From positions 17,243,433-17,307,432 of the forward strand of contig NW_023601543.1 in assembly GCF_014898055.3 (NCBI RefSeq): a stretch of 64,000 nt of DNA, given 5' to 3'. The notes under the pieces are model-generated. The model did not search any database. It worked only from the letters and a program-made list of their open reading frames with translations, and was not told the origin of the DNA. Source of the DNA: Talpa occidentalis (lineage: Eukaryota > Chordata > Mammalia > Eulipotyphla > Talpidae). The position numbers were made by a program, and so were the translations under genes. Below, piece by piece: positions 10,965 to 23,774 of this stretch. Numbering within the stretch: the stretch's first letter is position 1; each line of letters begins with the position of its first letter.

Positions 10965-11315
10965 TGGAGCAGTTTACTCAGGTTGCCATAACATAATACC
11001 ACAGAATGGCTGGCTGAAACAGCAGAAATATATTTTCTCACTGTCCGGTGGCTGGAAGTCCAAGACCAAGGTGGCAGCAGGGTCGATTCCTGCTGAAGAG
11101 CCCTCTTCCTGCCTTGTAGATGTTGACTTTCTCACTATGTGTCTATTCCTCTTCTTAACATGCCACTGGACTTATAGGAAAGGTCCCCACCTGAATGTCC
11201 TAATTAATCTAACCTTAATTATCTCCTTAAATCTCTGTCTCCACATACTATCACAACAGGAGATTAGGATTTCAACGTGAATTTAGGGGAGACAAAATTC
11301 CATTGATAGCATTAC
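10965..11315 (-). mobile_element. MaLR (MLT1-like) LTR fragment
   Basis: It contains 'ggttgccataacataatac', 'cagcagaaatatattttctcac' style wording, 'ctggaagtccaagaccaagg' and 'aggatttcaacgtgaattta'. This matches the well-known reverse complement of MLT1-type LTRs. It is an ancient non-coding remnant with no internal retroviral region nearby. Confidence 0.8.
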
Positions 11316-13284
11316 TATTGTGTACTGTATCCTTGAATCTTCATTCTGAAGTTTTGGTTCTCTTCCCCCACCCCTCCACAATATAACTTACCTTGGCATG
11401 CCTCTTGAAAGACTTGACTTTTCAACCTATTGTGTCTGTATTTCTGGTTCTTTGTTCCTTTGCCTTCGTGTTTCAGGTGTCACTTCTGTAGATTCAACTG
11501 TGTAATAAGACTGTTTAATGAGTTGTCTTCCCAGCTCTTCTCTCAGAAGGGAGCCCTTTCTACGAAATGATAGAATAATTTTCATTTGACAGTAACATTC
11601 TAGTAGAAGTCCCTTAGAAATTAGTGAGCCTCACGTACTACTTACCTTCTATACACCACCCACTCCCACATAGACACATGGTTTGCTCCTCCATATCCTG
11701 ACCACAATCAGATGCTGTGAAACAAAACTCCAGTCAGTCCTGCCTAACTTCTTCAAATCCCATATAAATGTCAACAAACCATATCCTGTACATTTTTGTT
11801 TATTTGTTTTTAATAATAGTTATAGTATTACTGCCATTCAGTGGTAACCCATAAAAATTACAAGTTCAGGTTTTTGGAAGGATAAAGTATTTTTAACATT
11901 GAATCTGAACATAAAGAACTGGAGTCAATTACTGACAACACAGTAATGAGATTTGTTTAAATTTTTGTATATCATTTTGCCCACTCCCCACCACCTTCAA
12001 CTGATAAATTGCATTTTTCTCCAATTTGGGATTTTGTATATTTTATATATTATACGCACACACACACACACACACACACATCAGATGATACAGCTGCACT
12101 CTCTAAACTTAATACAACAAAATAAGTGTCTCTGTGGTTTTACAACATAATTTCTTCCGTATCAGTTTTTGAACTCTTTTCACTATCAAGTATTATGAAA
12201 ATTCCAGATAAATGGCTAAGATTTTTGAGGGATAGAGGGCAAGGTGGATAAAGGAGAGAAAGCATTTCTAGTGAGACAAAGAATCCTCTGGAGAACGTTG
12301 TACACCAAAGGATCCCAAAGAGAGAATTAAAATTGATGTCTCTGGGGCAAAACAGTTCATATAGCCATAGGCAAAATTCTACCGACCTATCTGAACACAT
12401 CTAGCTGATGAGAGACTATGTTGCTTGAGATTCTTCTGTATTCCCAAATGTGCTTAGCTTAGATTCCTATATCATTTGTGCTTTCAGTGGAAATGCTCCA
12501 GGAAGAATTGCAGTGATTTAAAAATAGATGCTTGCCACACTTTTCTTTCCATTTTTGGGTGGCAACTGAGTGCAGATTGAGAAGTGCAAATTTCCAAATA
12601 CTTTTTTTTAAATTGTTTTATTTTCTAACTTAATTGACATGTATCATAAGACAGCCTACCAAGTATTATGAATTGTAATTTAAATTGTTTTATCAAATGA
12701 TTCAGTAATTTCCAAATCACTGGTTGATTTTTAGATGATGTTCATGTGATATTTTGTTGGAGGAAGTTGTCAATAACTGTTATGCCCCTTTCTGAATCAT
12801 GGCAGAGTGGATCACATCAAACATGTCCAGTGGCCTCATTAAGGTTCTGCTAGTCAGCACTTGCATCCAGTTAGAGGACAGCTGTTATATCCCCTTGGGT
12901 CAGGGCAGGCTATACATGGTTTCCTTATGACTTGGACCCTGGGAGTCTCTGGCTCAACTCTTTCTCCACAATCCTGCACCAGTGCTGCCTTCCCTGCCAT
13001 CCCTACTTTGGTCTGAGCCAGTGATAACCACTTTCCATGCCTAGACTGTCCTAGTCAGCCATGGTGTGTTAGGTAGATGCATGGGTACAAGGAAGGGACA
13101 CAGCCTTACCAACACCCACCACACCAGATTCCAGCCTCTACTGCTGCCTCTCCATGACATTGTCTTTAGATGACCCCTGATAAGCAGTAAGGATAGGATC
13201 CAGCAAGGTAATTTAGTATTTTAACAACTAGTATAGAAAAATATTAGCATTGTATACTGGTGCTCTGTAATAACTTTCTCTAAT
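11316..13284. other. unique sequence with one CA microsatellite
   Basis: Non-coding. A (CA)n run sits at 12055-12080. From 12780 to 13210 the sequence is GC-richer with repeated 'ccagtg' and 'agcca' words, but no reading frame or repeat family is recognised. Confidence 0.45.
12055..12080. repeat. (CA)n microsatellite
   Basis: A dinucleotide run of about 13 units, essentially perfect, so likely polymorphic in length. Confidence 0.95.
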
Positions 13285-13509
13285 TTTTTATTGAAGTACA
13301 GTTGGTTTACATTGCTGTCATTATTTTGGAAATACAGGATCTCCCCCTTTAGGTGTTGTCATCTGAGTGTGTCCACCACCAAAGCACCCATACCATAGTC
13401 CACTTTGCAATCTCCGTACCCTGTTCTCTCAACTTCTCCTCCTGCACTCTTTCTGAATATCTCAGTTTTATGGTCAGTTTTCGAGTGTTGATTTGAAAGT
13501 TTGTCTTTG

Positions 13510-14499
13510 TAATAACCAAAACAAAGAGAAACCCCACCAACTAGGAGAACATTTTTGCACACAACATTAATGATTAAGGACTGATTGCAAAAATCTACAA
13601 AGAGCTCATGAGACTCAACAAAAACAAAGTAAATAATCCAGTCAAAAAATGGGCAGAAGAGCTAAAAAGAAACTTCTCCAAAGAGGAAATGCAAATGGCC
13701 AACAGGCATATGAAAAAATGTTCAACATCACTTGTAATCAGGGAAATGCAAATCAAAACTACAATGAGATACCATCTTACACCAGTGAGAATGGCACATA
13801 TTAAAAAAACTACCAACAACAAATGTTGGCGAGGATGTGGAGAAAAAGGAACTGTCCTGCCCTGCTGGTGGCAGTACAAACTGTTCCAACCACTATGGAG
13901 AGCTGTCTGGAGATTCCTCAACCTACTAAAGATAGAACTTCCATATGATCCAGCAATTCCACTCCTAGGTATTTACCCAAATGACACAGAAATATTAATT
14001 CAAAAGGGCACCTGCACCCCTATGTTTATAGCAGCACTATTTAAAATAGCTAAGCTATGGAAACAACCCAAATGCCCAAAAATAGATGACTGGATCAAGA
14101 AGATGTGGTACATATAAACCATGGAATATTACTCAGCAATCAAAAAAGATAAACTCATGCCATTTGCAGCAACATGGATGGAGCTGCAAGGGATCATGCT
14201 CAGTGAAATAAGGCAGGAAGAAAAAGAAAAATACCAGATGGTCTCACTCATAGCAGGACTTTAGAAAACCTAAATAAGGGACCAGGAAAAAGACTACTTA
14301 TAATAAAGAAAAAATCAAATTCAACAAGCAACTGTAAACCAGAGAAATACTACTGGGGGGTGGGGAAGGAGAGGAGGGATTAGGGTCAAGATCAGGGGGG
14401 TGGGAATTGTATGGGGAATATAACCAAAATGAAAATGTATATATTGTGCAAAAATGAAAAATGATGTAAGACTTATATAAAATAAAATAATAAAAAAAA
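13510..14499 (+). mobile_element. younger LINE-1, 5'-truncated, nested in an antisense LINE-1
   Basis: Contains the C-terminal part of ORF2 in one open frame of 169 codons (13608-14117), with [15 protein letters not shown] and [18 protein letters not shown] 3' UTR with a G-rich patch near 14355-14400 and an A-rich tail to 14499 follow. The target-site duplication ttgtctttg flanks it (13501-13509 and 14500-14508), and the outer antisense LINE-1 resumes exactly there. It is relatively well preserved compared with its host. It is a dead 5'-truncated copy with no endonuclease or RT core. Confidence 0.92.
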
Positions 14500-14814
14500 T
14501 TGTCTTTGACTCTTTCTTTGGTTTCTCTATATTATACATATAAATGACACCATCTAGTATGTATGTTTCTCCCTCTGGCTTATTTTTACTTAGCATAACC
14601 CCTTCTATTTCCATCAGTGTTGCCTCCAATGTCATGAGTTTATCTTTTTTGATCTTTTAGTAGTTGTCCATTGTGTACATACTGCATCATCTTGAATGAC
14701 ACATCTGTTTTGGGACACTTAGGTTGCTTCCATAGCTTGACTATTGTAAGTAGTGCTGCAGTAAGCATAGGAGTGCAAGGAATTCTTAGGTAGTATAGCA
14801 GATCCATTTTTAAT

Positions 14815-15078
14815 CTTTTTAAAAAATATTTATTTATTTATACAAGAGCTGAGGTACAGGCCAGAAGTGTGAGAGGGTGAGAGGAGTCACCAGAGACAGT
14901 ATGGAGCAGAACAGGCAGATGGACCGAAGACACTGCTGAGGGGAGCAGCGGGCGAGGCAGAAGAGGTCTATCACGCCATGTGGGTATCTCCTCGGCCGCC
15001 GGGAATTGAACCCATGCTGCAGAGGCTTCAGACAGCTTCACAGCACTGTGCTAAACCCGCTCACCACTGGGGAGGCCC
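14815..15078 (-). mobile_element. tRNA-derived SINE, full length, in antisense LINE-1
   Basis: The minus-strand copy is flanked by catttttaat direct repeats (14805-14814 and 15079-15088). The tail is 'aaatatttatttatttatac' on the plus strand. It inserted after the surrounding LINE-1. Confidence 0.9.
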
Positions 15079-17639
15079 CATTTTTAATTTTGGAAAACCC
15101 TCCATACTGCTTTACATTCCTACCAACAGTGTAAGAGGGTTTCCTTTTCTCCACAATCTCGACAGCACTTGTTGTTTTTGGTCTTTTTAATATAGGTCAT
15201 TCTCAGCGGTGTGAGGTGGTATCTCATTGTGATTTTGATTTGAATTTCCCTGATGTTAAGTGATAATGAACATTTTTTTTCATGTGCCTGTTGGCTATCT
15301 GTATGTCTTCTTTGGAGAAGTGCTTATTTAGCTCTTCTGCCCATTTTTTTTTTTTGATTGGGTTATTTGTTTTCTTTTGTAAAGTTATATGAGCTCTTTG
15401 TAGATCTTTGATACCAGTCTCTTGTCAGATATATGGTGTGCAAATATTTTCTTCTATTCAGTAGGATATCTCTGTTTCAGTTATGGTTTCTTTCTCTGTG
15501 CAGAGCTTTTTGGTATGATGTAGTCCAAATTGTTTATATACTCTCTTTCTTTCCTTGCTATTAGAGATGAATCCACAAAGACATTTTTGAACCTTATGTC
15601 ATGAAGTGTTTTGCTGTGTTTTCTTCTATATATTTTATGGTTTCAGATATTACATTCAAATATTTTATTCATTTTGAGTTGACTTTATGTATAGTGTTAG
15701 ATAGTGGTCTAGTTTTATTCTTCTGTATGCAACTGTCCAGTTTTCCAGACACCATTTATTGAAGAGGATATCTCCTTGTTGCTGTGTATATTCTTGTCCC
15801 CTTTGTCATCTATTAACTGTCCATACAGGCATGGATTTAATTCTGGGCTCTCATTTGTATTCCATTGGTCTGTGTGTCTGTTTTTGGTTCAGTACCATTC
15901 TGGTTGATTATCATGGCCTTAGAGTTTAGTTTGAAATCTGGATGTGTGATACCACCATTCTTCTTTTTTATAAGGATTGCTTTTTCTATTTGGGGACTTT
16001 GTATGAATTTTGGTGATATTTGCTCCATTTCTTTGAAGAAATGCCTTTGAAAATTTTATTGGGATTACAATGAATCTGTATATTCCTTTGGGTAGGATGG
16101 CTGTTATGACAGTGTTGATTCTTCAAATCCTTGAGCAGGGAATATCTTTCCATTTCTTTGTGTCTTACTTCTTTTAACAATGTCTTGTAGTTTTCTTTGT
16201 ATAGGTCCTTTACCTCCTTTTTAGATTTACTCCTAGGTATTTAATTTTCTTTGGTGTGATTGTAAATGGGGTCGTTTTCTTAATTTCTTTGTCTTCTAGC
16301 TCATTGTTTGCATATAAGAAAGCAACTGATTTTGTGTATTGATTTTATAACCTGCCACTTTCTGAACTGATTTGTTGTTTCAATTAGTTTTTTATGGAGT
16401 CTTTAATGTTCTATTATCATGTTTTCTGCAAAGTGTTCTCTCTATATATTTTCATGTTTTATGCAAATGAGGATAGCTTTACTTTTTTCTCAATTTGAAT
16501 TCCTTTTACATCTTTCTTTTACCTAATTCCTGTGACAGGGATTTCCAGTATTGTAGTGAATAGTAGTGGTGAAAGTGGACATCCTTGTCTTGTATCAGAA
16601 CTTAGTCAAAAAAGCTTACAGTTTCTCACTCTTAAGAGTGATGTTGGCTATGAGTTTATCATATGTGGCTTTTTTTATGTTAAAATATGTTCCATTTATC
16701 CCCAGTTATTTCAGGGTTTTCATCATAAATGGATGTTGTCTCTTATCAAATGTTTTCTTGGCATCTAATGATATGATCATTTTTTTCTTTCTTTTCTTTT
16801 TGGTGTGGTGAATTATGTTGATTGATTTTCAGATGTTGAACTACACTCTTGTCCTTGGGATAAATCCCACTTGCTCATGGTGTATAATTATTTTAATGCA
16901 TTGTTGGATTTGATTTGCTAAGATTTTATTGAAGATTTTTGCATCTGTATTCATTAGGGAAATTGGTCTGTAATTTTCTTTTTTGGTTGTCTTTGTGTGG
17001 TTTTCACATTGAACTAATGTTAGACTCATAAAGTGTGTTTGGAAGTATTCCCTCTTTCTCTATTTGGAAAGGATTTTAGGAGGATAGGTATTAGTTCATC
17101 TTTGAAAGTTTCATAGAACTCACTTTGAAACCATCTGGTCCTGGACTTTTGTTTTTTGATTACTGTTTCAATTTCCTTGCTTGTGATTGGTTCAGGTTTT
17201 CTATTTGTTCCCTACTCTATCTTGGAAGATTGTATAATCCTAAGAATTTGTCCATCTCTTCTAGGTTGTTGTGCTTGTTAGCATATTGTTCATAGTAGCC
17301 TCTTATCCTACGAATTTCTGCAGTGTCTGTTGTAACTTCTCTTTTATTTTAAATTCTATTTATTTTAGTATTCTCCCTATTTTTCTTAGTGAGCCTATCC
17401 CACATATCTTAAACTTGATTTGAAAACAAACAAAAAGAAGTCTATGAGTTTTGTGTGTCTACTGCTAATGTACAGCTTCTAAAAACCAGAATTTTTTGTA
17501 TCATAAAATTCAGGAAAAAAATCAGTGCTTAATGATTCAGTATCTTAATGACTAATGCTGAAAGATGCACAAAACTTGTCTCTAGAATTAGTTTCCTTAG
17601 AGCATGTTATTTAATGAAAAAGATTTTCATAATAAATAT

Positions 17640-18100
17640 ATGTTACAAGAAAATTGCTATACCAAATCCTTTTTTATATGGATTTTTCTATTTGATATTT
17701 TCCACATTGATTATAAAAATATTGTATATTCATTTTGTAAATTTTGTAAAAAAAAATAAAGAAAAGAGAAATGGTCTTTCATAAACATACCATCTCGAGA
17801 TGATCACTGCTAACATTTCAGCAAATTCCTTTCCAAATATTTCTATAAATTTTATGTAATTAAAAGATAATGTATATTATATCATTTCAATTTAACCCCT
17901 TGTGCCATTAGGGAGGCCCCTACACAATCTTTTAAACATTCACCTTATGTGGAGCATTTCAGTTGCTTTTAATTTTCATTGTCATAAATAACATCATAAC
18001 AATCACCTTCACACTCAAATTTCTGTACAATTTTCTCATGTTTCTTCAGGGTAAAGTCTTAGATGTGAAACTATTGATTGAATAAAAATTTTTCTAAATA
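17640..18100 (-). mobile_element. ancient LINE-1 (L1M-type) remnant
   Basis: 'gatgatcactgctaacattt' followed by sequence like 'agcatttcagttgc' and 'gtcataaataacatcat' matches the antisense 3' part of old mammalian LINE-1s. Identity is low. A 30-bp SINE head fragment interrupts it at 17891-17920. Confidence 0.5.
17891..17920 (-). mobile_element. SINE head fragment
   Basis: 'taaccccttgtgccatta' followed by gggaggcccc is the reverse complement of the first 30 bp of the SINE, ggggcctccctaatggcac. The rest of the element is absent. Confidence 0.75.
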
Positions 18101-18285
18101 ATAAAACTAAATGCTGATGTTTCTAAGCTATTTGCATTTGCAGACACTGAGAATCTGTATAAATTTTGCCTTTTCTCCAGAAAATACTAATAACTAGATT
18201 ATTTCCTTCAAAAGAGTATAATATAAAATTAACTTTTTAAAGGTGTGTCTCTCACTCATGAAAATACTCTCAAATTCTGAAGATA

Positions 18286-18554
18286 GGGGTCTCCCTGGTG
18301 GCACAAGCAAGGGATTAAGTCTCAGCACTGTGAAGCTATCTGCAGCTGCTGCAGCATGAGTTCGATCCCTGGCCAGGGAGCTAATCCACATTGCACAGCA
18401 GACCTCTCCTGTCTTGCTAGCTACTCCCCTCAGCAGTATATTTCCATCAATTCGCCTGTTCTGTCCCCCACTCTGACTCTGGTGAATCCTCTCTAACCCC
18501 CCTCTGGCCTACACCTGAGTTCTTGTATGCATAAATAAATAAATCTTTAAAAAA
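18286..18554 (+). mobile_element. tRNA-derived SINE, full length
   Basis: It runs from ggggtctccctggtggc through 'gagttcgatccctggcc' (an intact B-box-like site) and 'cctcagcagtatatt' to the ataaataaataaatcttt tail. It belongs to the 'gggattaagtctcagcac' subtype. I could not find a clear target-site duplication. Confidence 0.9.
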
Positions 18555-19469
18555 TTTTAATTGTGCTTAAAAGTACATTTTGATGAGACTGTCTTTATTT
18601 TGAATAGAAGTTTAAAATTTAGATGACAACACATGCAATTTGAGTCACCAAATGACTTTTGATTACCACAAGTACTGAAAACTCTGACTCATGAAATTAT
18701 GTAGAATAACAAATTGAATAATGTACCTTTGCCAGATTAGAGTAAACTTGTATCCAAGACTCTCAGAATTTTCCAAGGTTCTTTCAGATGACATCATATA
18801 TCAACGCATCCTTTGTTCTCAAAATAATAAAGCCATCTAATATCATAATTTACACTGTTGATGCTATCCATTTTAGTAAGGAAATATTTATAGACCAGGG
18901 CTTCAATTTGAACATCATCTGAATAGGAACTTAAAAAAAATTGGTAATGATTTGAGGTATGGACAGATTTCTGCCTCCAAAAAAAATGACCAAGCTTTAA
19001 CAATCTTGGCTCCAGCCAGCAGAAGGAGTTTGTCCAAGTTTGCAAAGTTTGTAGCGTTGTCTGCTTCCAATCCCCTCTTCCAGAACAGCAAATTTGGCAA
19101 AAACAAAACCAACAATAATAACAGAGCTTGTAAATTTTTTCCATGGCAACCATAATGGTGATTGCAAGACCTTAAATCAGAAGATTTCTCAGATCCCTGT
19201 GAGCAAAACCCATAAAAAATCCAAACCATGGTTCTATAAGTGAACTATAAATAAGCATGTATATACACACACATTCACGCTTACATAAATGAATTTGACT
19301 TTTTCATATATTTCAAATAACACTTTACAACTTGTTTTTTTAGAAAGCTAGCAAAATCCTATGTAGTAAAAAAAATTGCAAATTCTGTTTGCTTTTCTTC
19401 ACAAAGCCTTTGGGGGAAAAAAAGGTGATTCAAGGTTTAGGCTTCCAGAAAGTTGATAAATTCTACAAT

Positions 19470-19655
19470 ACCCATGTGAGGGTGCAATGTGATATCCAAC
19501 TATGAACCAGGTAACAGGCTTTCTCCAGACACAGAATCTTCTAGCACCTTGATCTTGGACCTTCCAGACTGTAGACCTGTGAGAAATAAATGTCTATTGT
19601 TTATAAGCCACCCAATTTATGATGTTCTGTTATAGAGGCCTGAAAGGACATAGAA
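19470..19655 (+). mobile_element. MLT1-like LTR 3' fragment
   Basis: 'caccttgatcttggacct', 'gtgagaaataaatgtct' and 'aagccacccaatttatg' form the characteristic end of MLT1-type MaLR LTRs in sense orientation. Only this 3' part is recognisable. Confidence 0.8.
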
Positions 19656-19744
19656 AGAAATGAGTTTAGGGCTGTAAATTGTAGTGACTCCACTCACTAT
19701 TACCCCTAGTTGCCCCCTAGCAAAATATTTGCTTTCTGTTCCCT

Positions 19745-20105
19745 GGTCATTATGTTCATCATAATTTTTTACATTATTATTTTTTTTATTTTTGTACTGT
19801 GATTGGTTTCTCCCCTCAGGTGTAGTCCCCATAGTTCTCCACCCACCATATCCCCCATGATTCATTATCATAGTCCTTTGTGTTCTTCTCTCCCGTTTTG
19901 ACCCTCTTCCCTCCCTCACCCTTGCTGTATGCCTCAGATCTATGGTCGGTTTGCAAGTCTTGTCTTTTTCTTGATCTTTTGTTTGGTTTCTCTTTATTCT
20001 GCATATAAGTGAAAACATCTGATATTTGTCTATCTCCTTCTGACTTATTTTAGTTAGCATAATCCCTTCCAGTGCCATCCAAGTTGCCACAAATAGCATG
20101 CGTTT
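19745..20105 (-). mobile_element. LINE-1 3' end fragment
   Basis: Antisense LINE-1 3' UTR and the last part of ORF2. It has the same word order as the antisense copies at 13330-13500 and 20961-21240: 'tatggtcggtttgcaagt', 'gtttggtttctctttatt', 'gttagcataatcccttcc'. A 5' truncation leaves only about 360 bp. Confidence 0.85.
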
Positions 20106-20946
20106 AGAGGTCTTAGTTCCAGAGGAAGGAATGCATGCACTATGAGACACAATGATGAGTCTATCAAACTTGAGGTTAAGATTGCTATTCAGCCAGTTTG
20201 GTAATTAATGCCTCTGAATGACTACTCAAGGAAGGGAATTACTGTGCTGGCTTATATGATTGATTCTGACTACCATGGGGAAATTGGATTACTACTCCAA
20301 AATGGAGGTAAGAAAGAGCATATCCAGAATATAGAAAATTTGTTAAGGTGTCTCTTAATAGTACTATTTCAGGTAATAGAGGTCAGTGGAAAATTGCAAC
20401 TCAATCTGGGCAGGACTACTAATGTCCCAGACCCTTCAGTTATGAGGGTTTAGGTCACCTCACCAAGTAAAGAATCACAATCAACTGAGGTACTCTCTGA
20501 AGACCAAAGGGAAGATAGAGTGGGTAGTGGAAGATAGTAGTTATACATAACAGCTATGACCATGTGACTAGTTACAGAAATGAGACTGTAGTTGTTATGA
20601 GTATTTGTGTATTTTATTTTGGTATGATATGCATATATATATTTTTTTAAGCAAATAACTTTGCTTTCCTCCCTCTTATTCCTTTATCATGTCACATGAG
20701 ATATATTGACTTCATATTAATATTTAAGTTGTTAATTGTACACCACAGTATTTAAGTTATAGAGTATCAGGAGCAGAGTAAGAATCTTTCAAGGACTTAA
20801 TCTCCTCTTCTTGGAAAGAGTTCAATCTTGGTTGTATATAAGATAGCTGTATCATGCTAAGTGGACTTGTATTCTTGTTATCGCCTTTATGTGGAGATTA
20901 ACAATGTTTTAAAGAGATACATGTGCTAATTTCACAAGGGGTAGAA
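20106..20946. other. unique intergenic sequence
   Basis: Non-coding sequence between two LINE-1 insertions. No gene, RNA or repeat was recognised. Confidence 0.5.
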
Positions 20947-20960
20947 TTTTGATTTTTTTA

Positions 20961-21915
20961 TTATAAATTTTATTTTTATATTCCCCATACAATTGTGACC
21001 CCCTTATTTTGACCCCAATCCCTCCCCTCCCGCCCCCCCCCCGCCCCCTATAGAGTGTCTCTGGTTCATAGCTGTTTGTTGATTTTGATTTTTGCTTTCT
21101 TATAGTTATTCTTTTTCCTGGTCCCTTATTTAAGTTTTCTGGATTCCTGCTATGAGTGAGACCATCCGGTATTTTTCTTTTTCTTTCTGGCTTATTTCGC
21201 TGAGCATGATCCCTTCCAGCGCCATCCATGTTGCTGCAAATTGCATGTGTTTATCTTTTTTGAATGCTGAGTAATATTCCATGGTGTTTATGTATCACAT
21301 CTTCTTGATCCAGTCATCTATTTTTGGGCATTTGAGTTGTTTCCAAAGCTTAGCTATTGTAAATAGTGCTGCTATAAACATAGGGGTGCAGGTGCTCTTT
21401 GGAATTGATGTTTCTGTGTCCTTTGGGTAAATACCTAGGAGTGGAATTGCTGGATCATATGGAAGCTCTATCTTTAGTAGGTCCAGAAATCTCCACACAG
21501 ATCTCCATAGTGGTTGGACCAGTTTGCACTATAAAACACTGTTAAAAGAAATAGAAGACACAAAGAAATGGAAAGACATTCCCTGCTCATGGATTGGAAG
21601 AATAAACATTATTAAAATGGCCATCCTACCAAAAGCAATATACAGATCCAATGCTATTCCAATAAAAATTTCAATGTCATTCTTCAAAGAAATAGAACAA
21701 TTATTGATGAAATTCATATGGAATCACCAAAAACCCCAAAGAGCCAAAGCTCTCCTGAAAAAAAAAAAGAAGGGAATGGAGGCATCACACTCCCAGTCTT
21801 CAAACTATACTACAAAGCCATAATCATCAAAACTGCATGGTATTGGAACAAGAACAGACACACAGACCAATGGAATCAAATAGAAAATCCAGAAATAAAC
21901 CCACAGATTTATACT
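20961..21915 (-). mobile_element. LINE-1 with 5' inversion (twin-priming structure)
   Basis: From 20961 to about 21526 the minus strand gives the 3' UTR (with a long C run near 21030 on the plus strand) and the end of ORF2 ([20 protein letters not shown]). At about 21527 the orientation flips: 21527-21915 reads on the plus strand as an upstream part of ORF2 ([39 protein letters not shown]). Imperfect flanking repeats of the ttttgattttttta type (20947-20960 and 21916-21931) enclose the whole. This is the classic layout of a twin-primed LINE-1 insertion. Confidence 0.92.
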
Positions 21916-21944
21916 TTTGATGTTTTTTTATCTCCACTGAGCTA

Positions 21945-22330
21945 AGAGATATCCAGTAAAACATTATATCTGGGTGTGTCTATAAGGGTATTTCTGGAAG
22001 AGATTACCATTTCAAGCACATTGCATAAAGATGATTTCTCTCACCAATGTAGGTGGGCTTCATCCAATCCACTAAGGATCTGAATAAAATTAAAAGGTAG
22101 AACCAGGAAAATCTGCTTGTTGCTTGACCTGGGACAACCCTATCTGTCCTCAAACATTGACATTCCTGGGTCTATCTTTGGACTCATTGCATCTGCTCCT
22201 CTGGTTCTCAGACCTACAAACTTGAAATGAATTGCACCACCAGTTTGCAGAGAGCAGATCATGGGACTTCTTAGCCTTCATAATTGTATGAGCCAATTTC
22301 CATTATATAATATAGTATGTATATATACAG
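21945..22330 (+). mobile_element. ancient LTR-like medium-reiterated repeat
   Basis: 'gggtgtgtctataagggt', 'tttctggaagagattacc', 'gtgggcttcatccaatcc' and 'gtatgagccaatttcc' occur in the order of a well-known mammalian LTR-type repeat. I cannot name the subfamily with confidence (MaLR or ERV1-like). Non-coding. Confidence 0.6.
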
Positions 22331-23774
22331 TTTTAAAGATAAACACCATCTAGTCTCCAGGCACTACTTGTTATAGAAACATTTTTTCTTCACCAAAATA
22401 GAAAAACTGATAACACAGTCCAGCACTGTGGATACTCCTAGTGTATAAAAGATGACCAAGATTATTTCTCCATACAAGTTTTGCTTGGCAAATAACTGCA
22501 TTTGAAAGACATCAGCAGAATTTGAGTTCCTAAAATGAGCTCACAAGAACAGGATTTCCTGTATGGAATTAGCATTCAGCTATCATATAAGTACTAGGTA
22601 CACTCTACACTGAGAGATGTGTGTAGTGCTATCCAGTTGCAGTTCTTGCTAGAGGCTATTGTTTTAACTGTATTTCTTCATGTCCCCCTCAAAATATTAG
22701 AAGAAAAATCATCAATTATGGAGTTGATGGATTTGACAGAAACACTGCCTGTGTTTTCTTTGTTTTCTCTAAGTCACAATCCAGTTCAACCTTTTCCAGA
22801 GCACCTGGGTTCACCAAATCCCTCAAAGTATATGTGACTTGCTTTGGCTGGCAATGTGACAGCAGTCTTATTGAAAAATTCTAGAAACGGCCTTGTGTTG
22901 AGGAAAATTCCAGTCTTGGTTATTTCCTTGTCTTTTCAAATTGAGCTATCTTTTTAAGAATGTACAATGTTAGCTTCAAATTTCCACTGACAAAACCGTT
23001 GACACTTAGGAAGCATTATGACTTTGTGTCACATCAATATTCAATAAAGAAAATGAATCCAATGTATACCTTAAGTAAGTATTGTAATACATTATTTTAT
23101 TTACTTTGCATTTTCTAATGTAGACTTGGACAGATATGAACAACAATATCCCTTTCATTGTGGACTATTTTTTCTTTAATTTGAACCAGTATAAATTATA
23201 TGAAAAGTAAGGATTATGCTGTTACCTCATAGTGACATTTTCAATGTCAATAGCGTTATTTGGATAAAATATTTCAATACAATTTTCAAAATAAGGGGAA
23301 ACACACACACATAAGTACACACATCTATAGATACATATATATTTTATACCTCAACATACTTAAGTATTGAAGTTATATATTTGTGCATATACTTTTACAT
23401 ATGTGTATGTATACCCATATCATTTTACCCTATTAATAGTTAGGAATAATTGCTATATACCTTAATTGCTCCTATGAGAATGATTGTGTACTAGAGATCA
23501 CAGAATATGGGTTTTCATAATGAGGCCTTAGAATCATTACCTAAATTGGAGTAGACGATAAATTCCAAGGATGAGTAATCTTTTTTATAAATATTTCCAT
23601 CAAAATAAAGTAATTTTCAAAATGTACCAATATGCTTCTTCAATTTCCATTGACTAGAACCATGTCACATAAGATGCATCACATTTTTTTTTTAATTATC
23701 ATGTCCAGAAATGAAGTCAAGGCATGCTTACATATTATTGTGCTTTTCTTTTTGAAGAATTATTCCCTTTTTGC
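22331..23774. other. unique intergenic sequence
   Basis: AT-rich and non-coding. A (AC)-rich patch near 23300 and TA-rich runs near 23330-23400 are the only simple sequence. No gene was recognised. Confidence 0.5.

Larger units (their letters stand above)
13285..17400 (-). mobile_element. LINE-1, antisense, host of two nested insertions
   Basis: The minus strand reads from the 3' UTR (13330-13500) through ORF2. The parts are 13285-13509, 14500-14814 and 15079-17400. ORF2 pieces include WNQMGTEPKT-like text near 15837-16028 and the [20 protein letters not shown] reverse transcriptase motif at 16841-17029. It is split by a sense LINE-1 (13510-14499) and a SINE (14815-15078). It is broken by stops and is 5'-truncated within ORF2. 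Confidence 0.9.

Noticed and set aside
13608..14117. 169-codon open frame as a host gene
   Set aside because: It is the C-terminal part of LINE-1 ORF2 ([12 protein letters not shown]) in a 5'-truncated insertion.
17891..17920. tRNA gene-like fragment
   Set aside because: It matches only the first 30 bp of the local SINE in antisense, with no B box.
19617..20150. 177-codon minus-strand open frame as a gene
   Set aside because: It spans an MLT1 end and an antisense LINE-1 3' UTR, so the frame is accidental.
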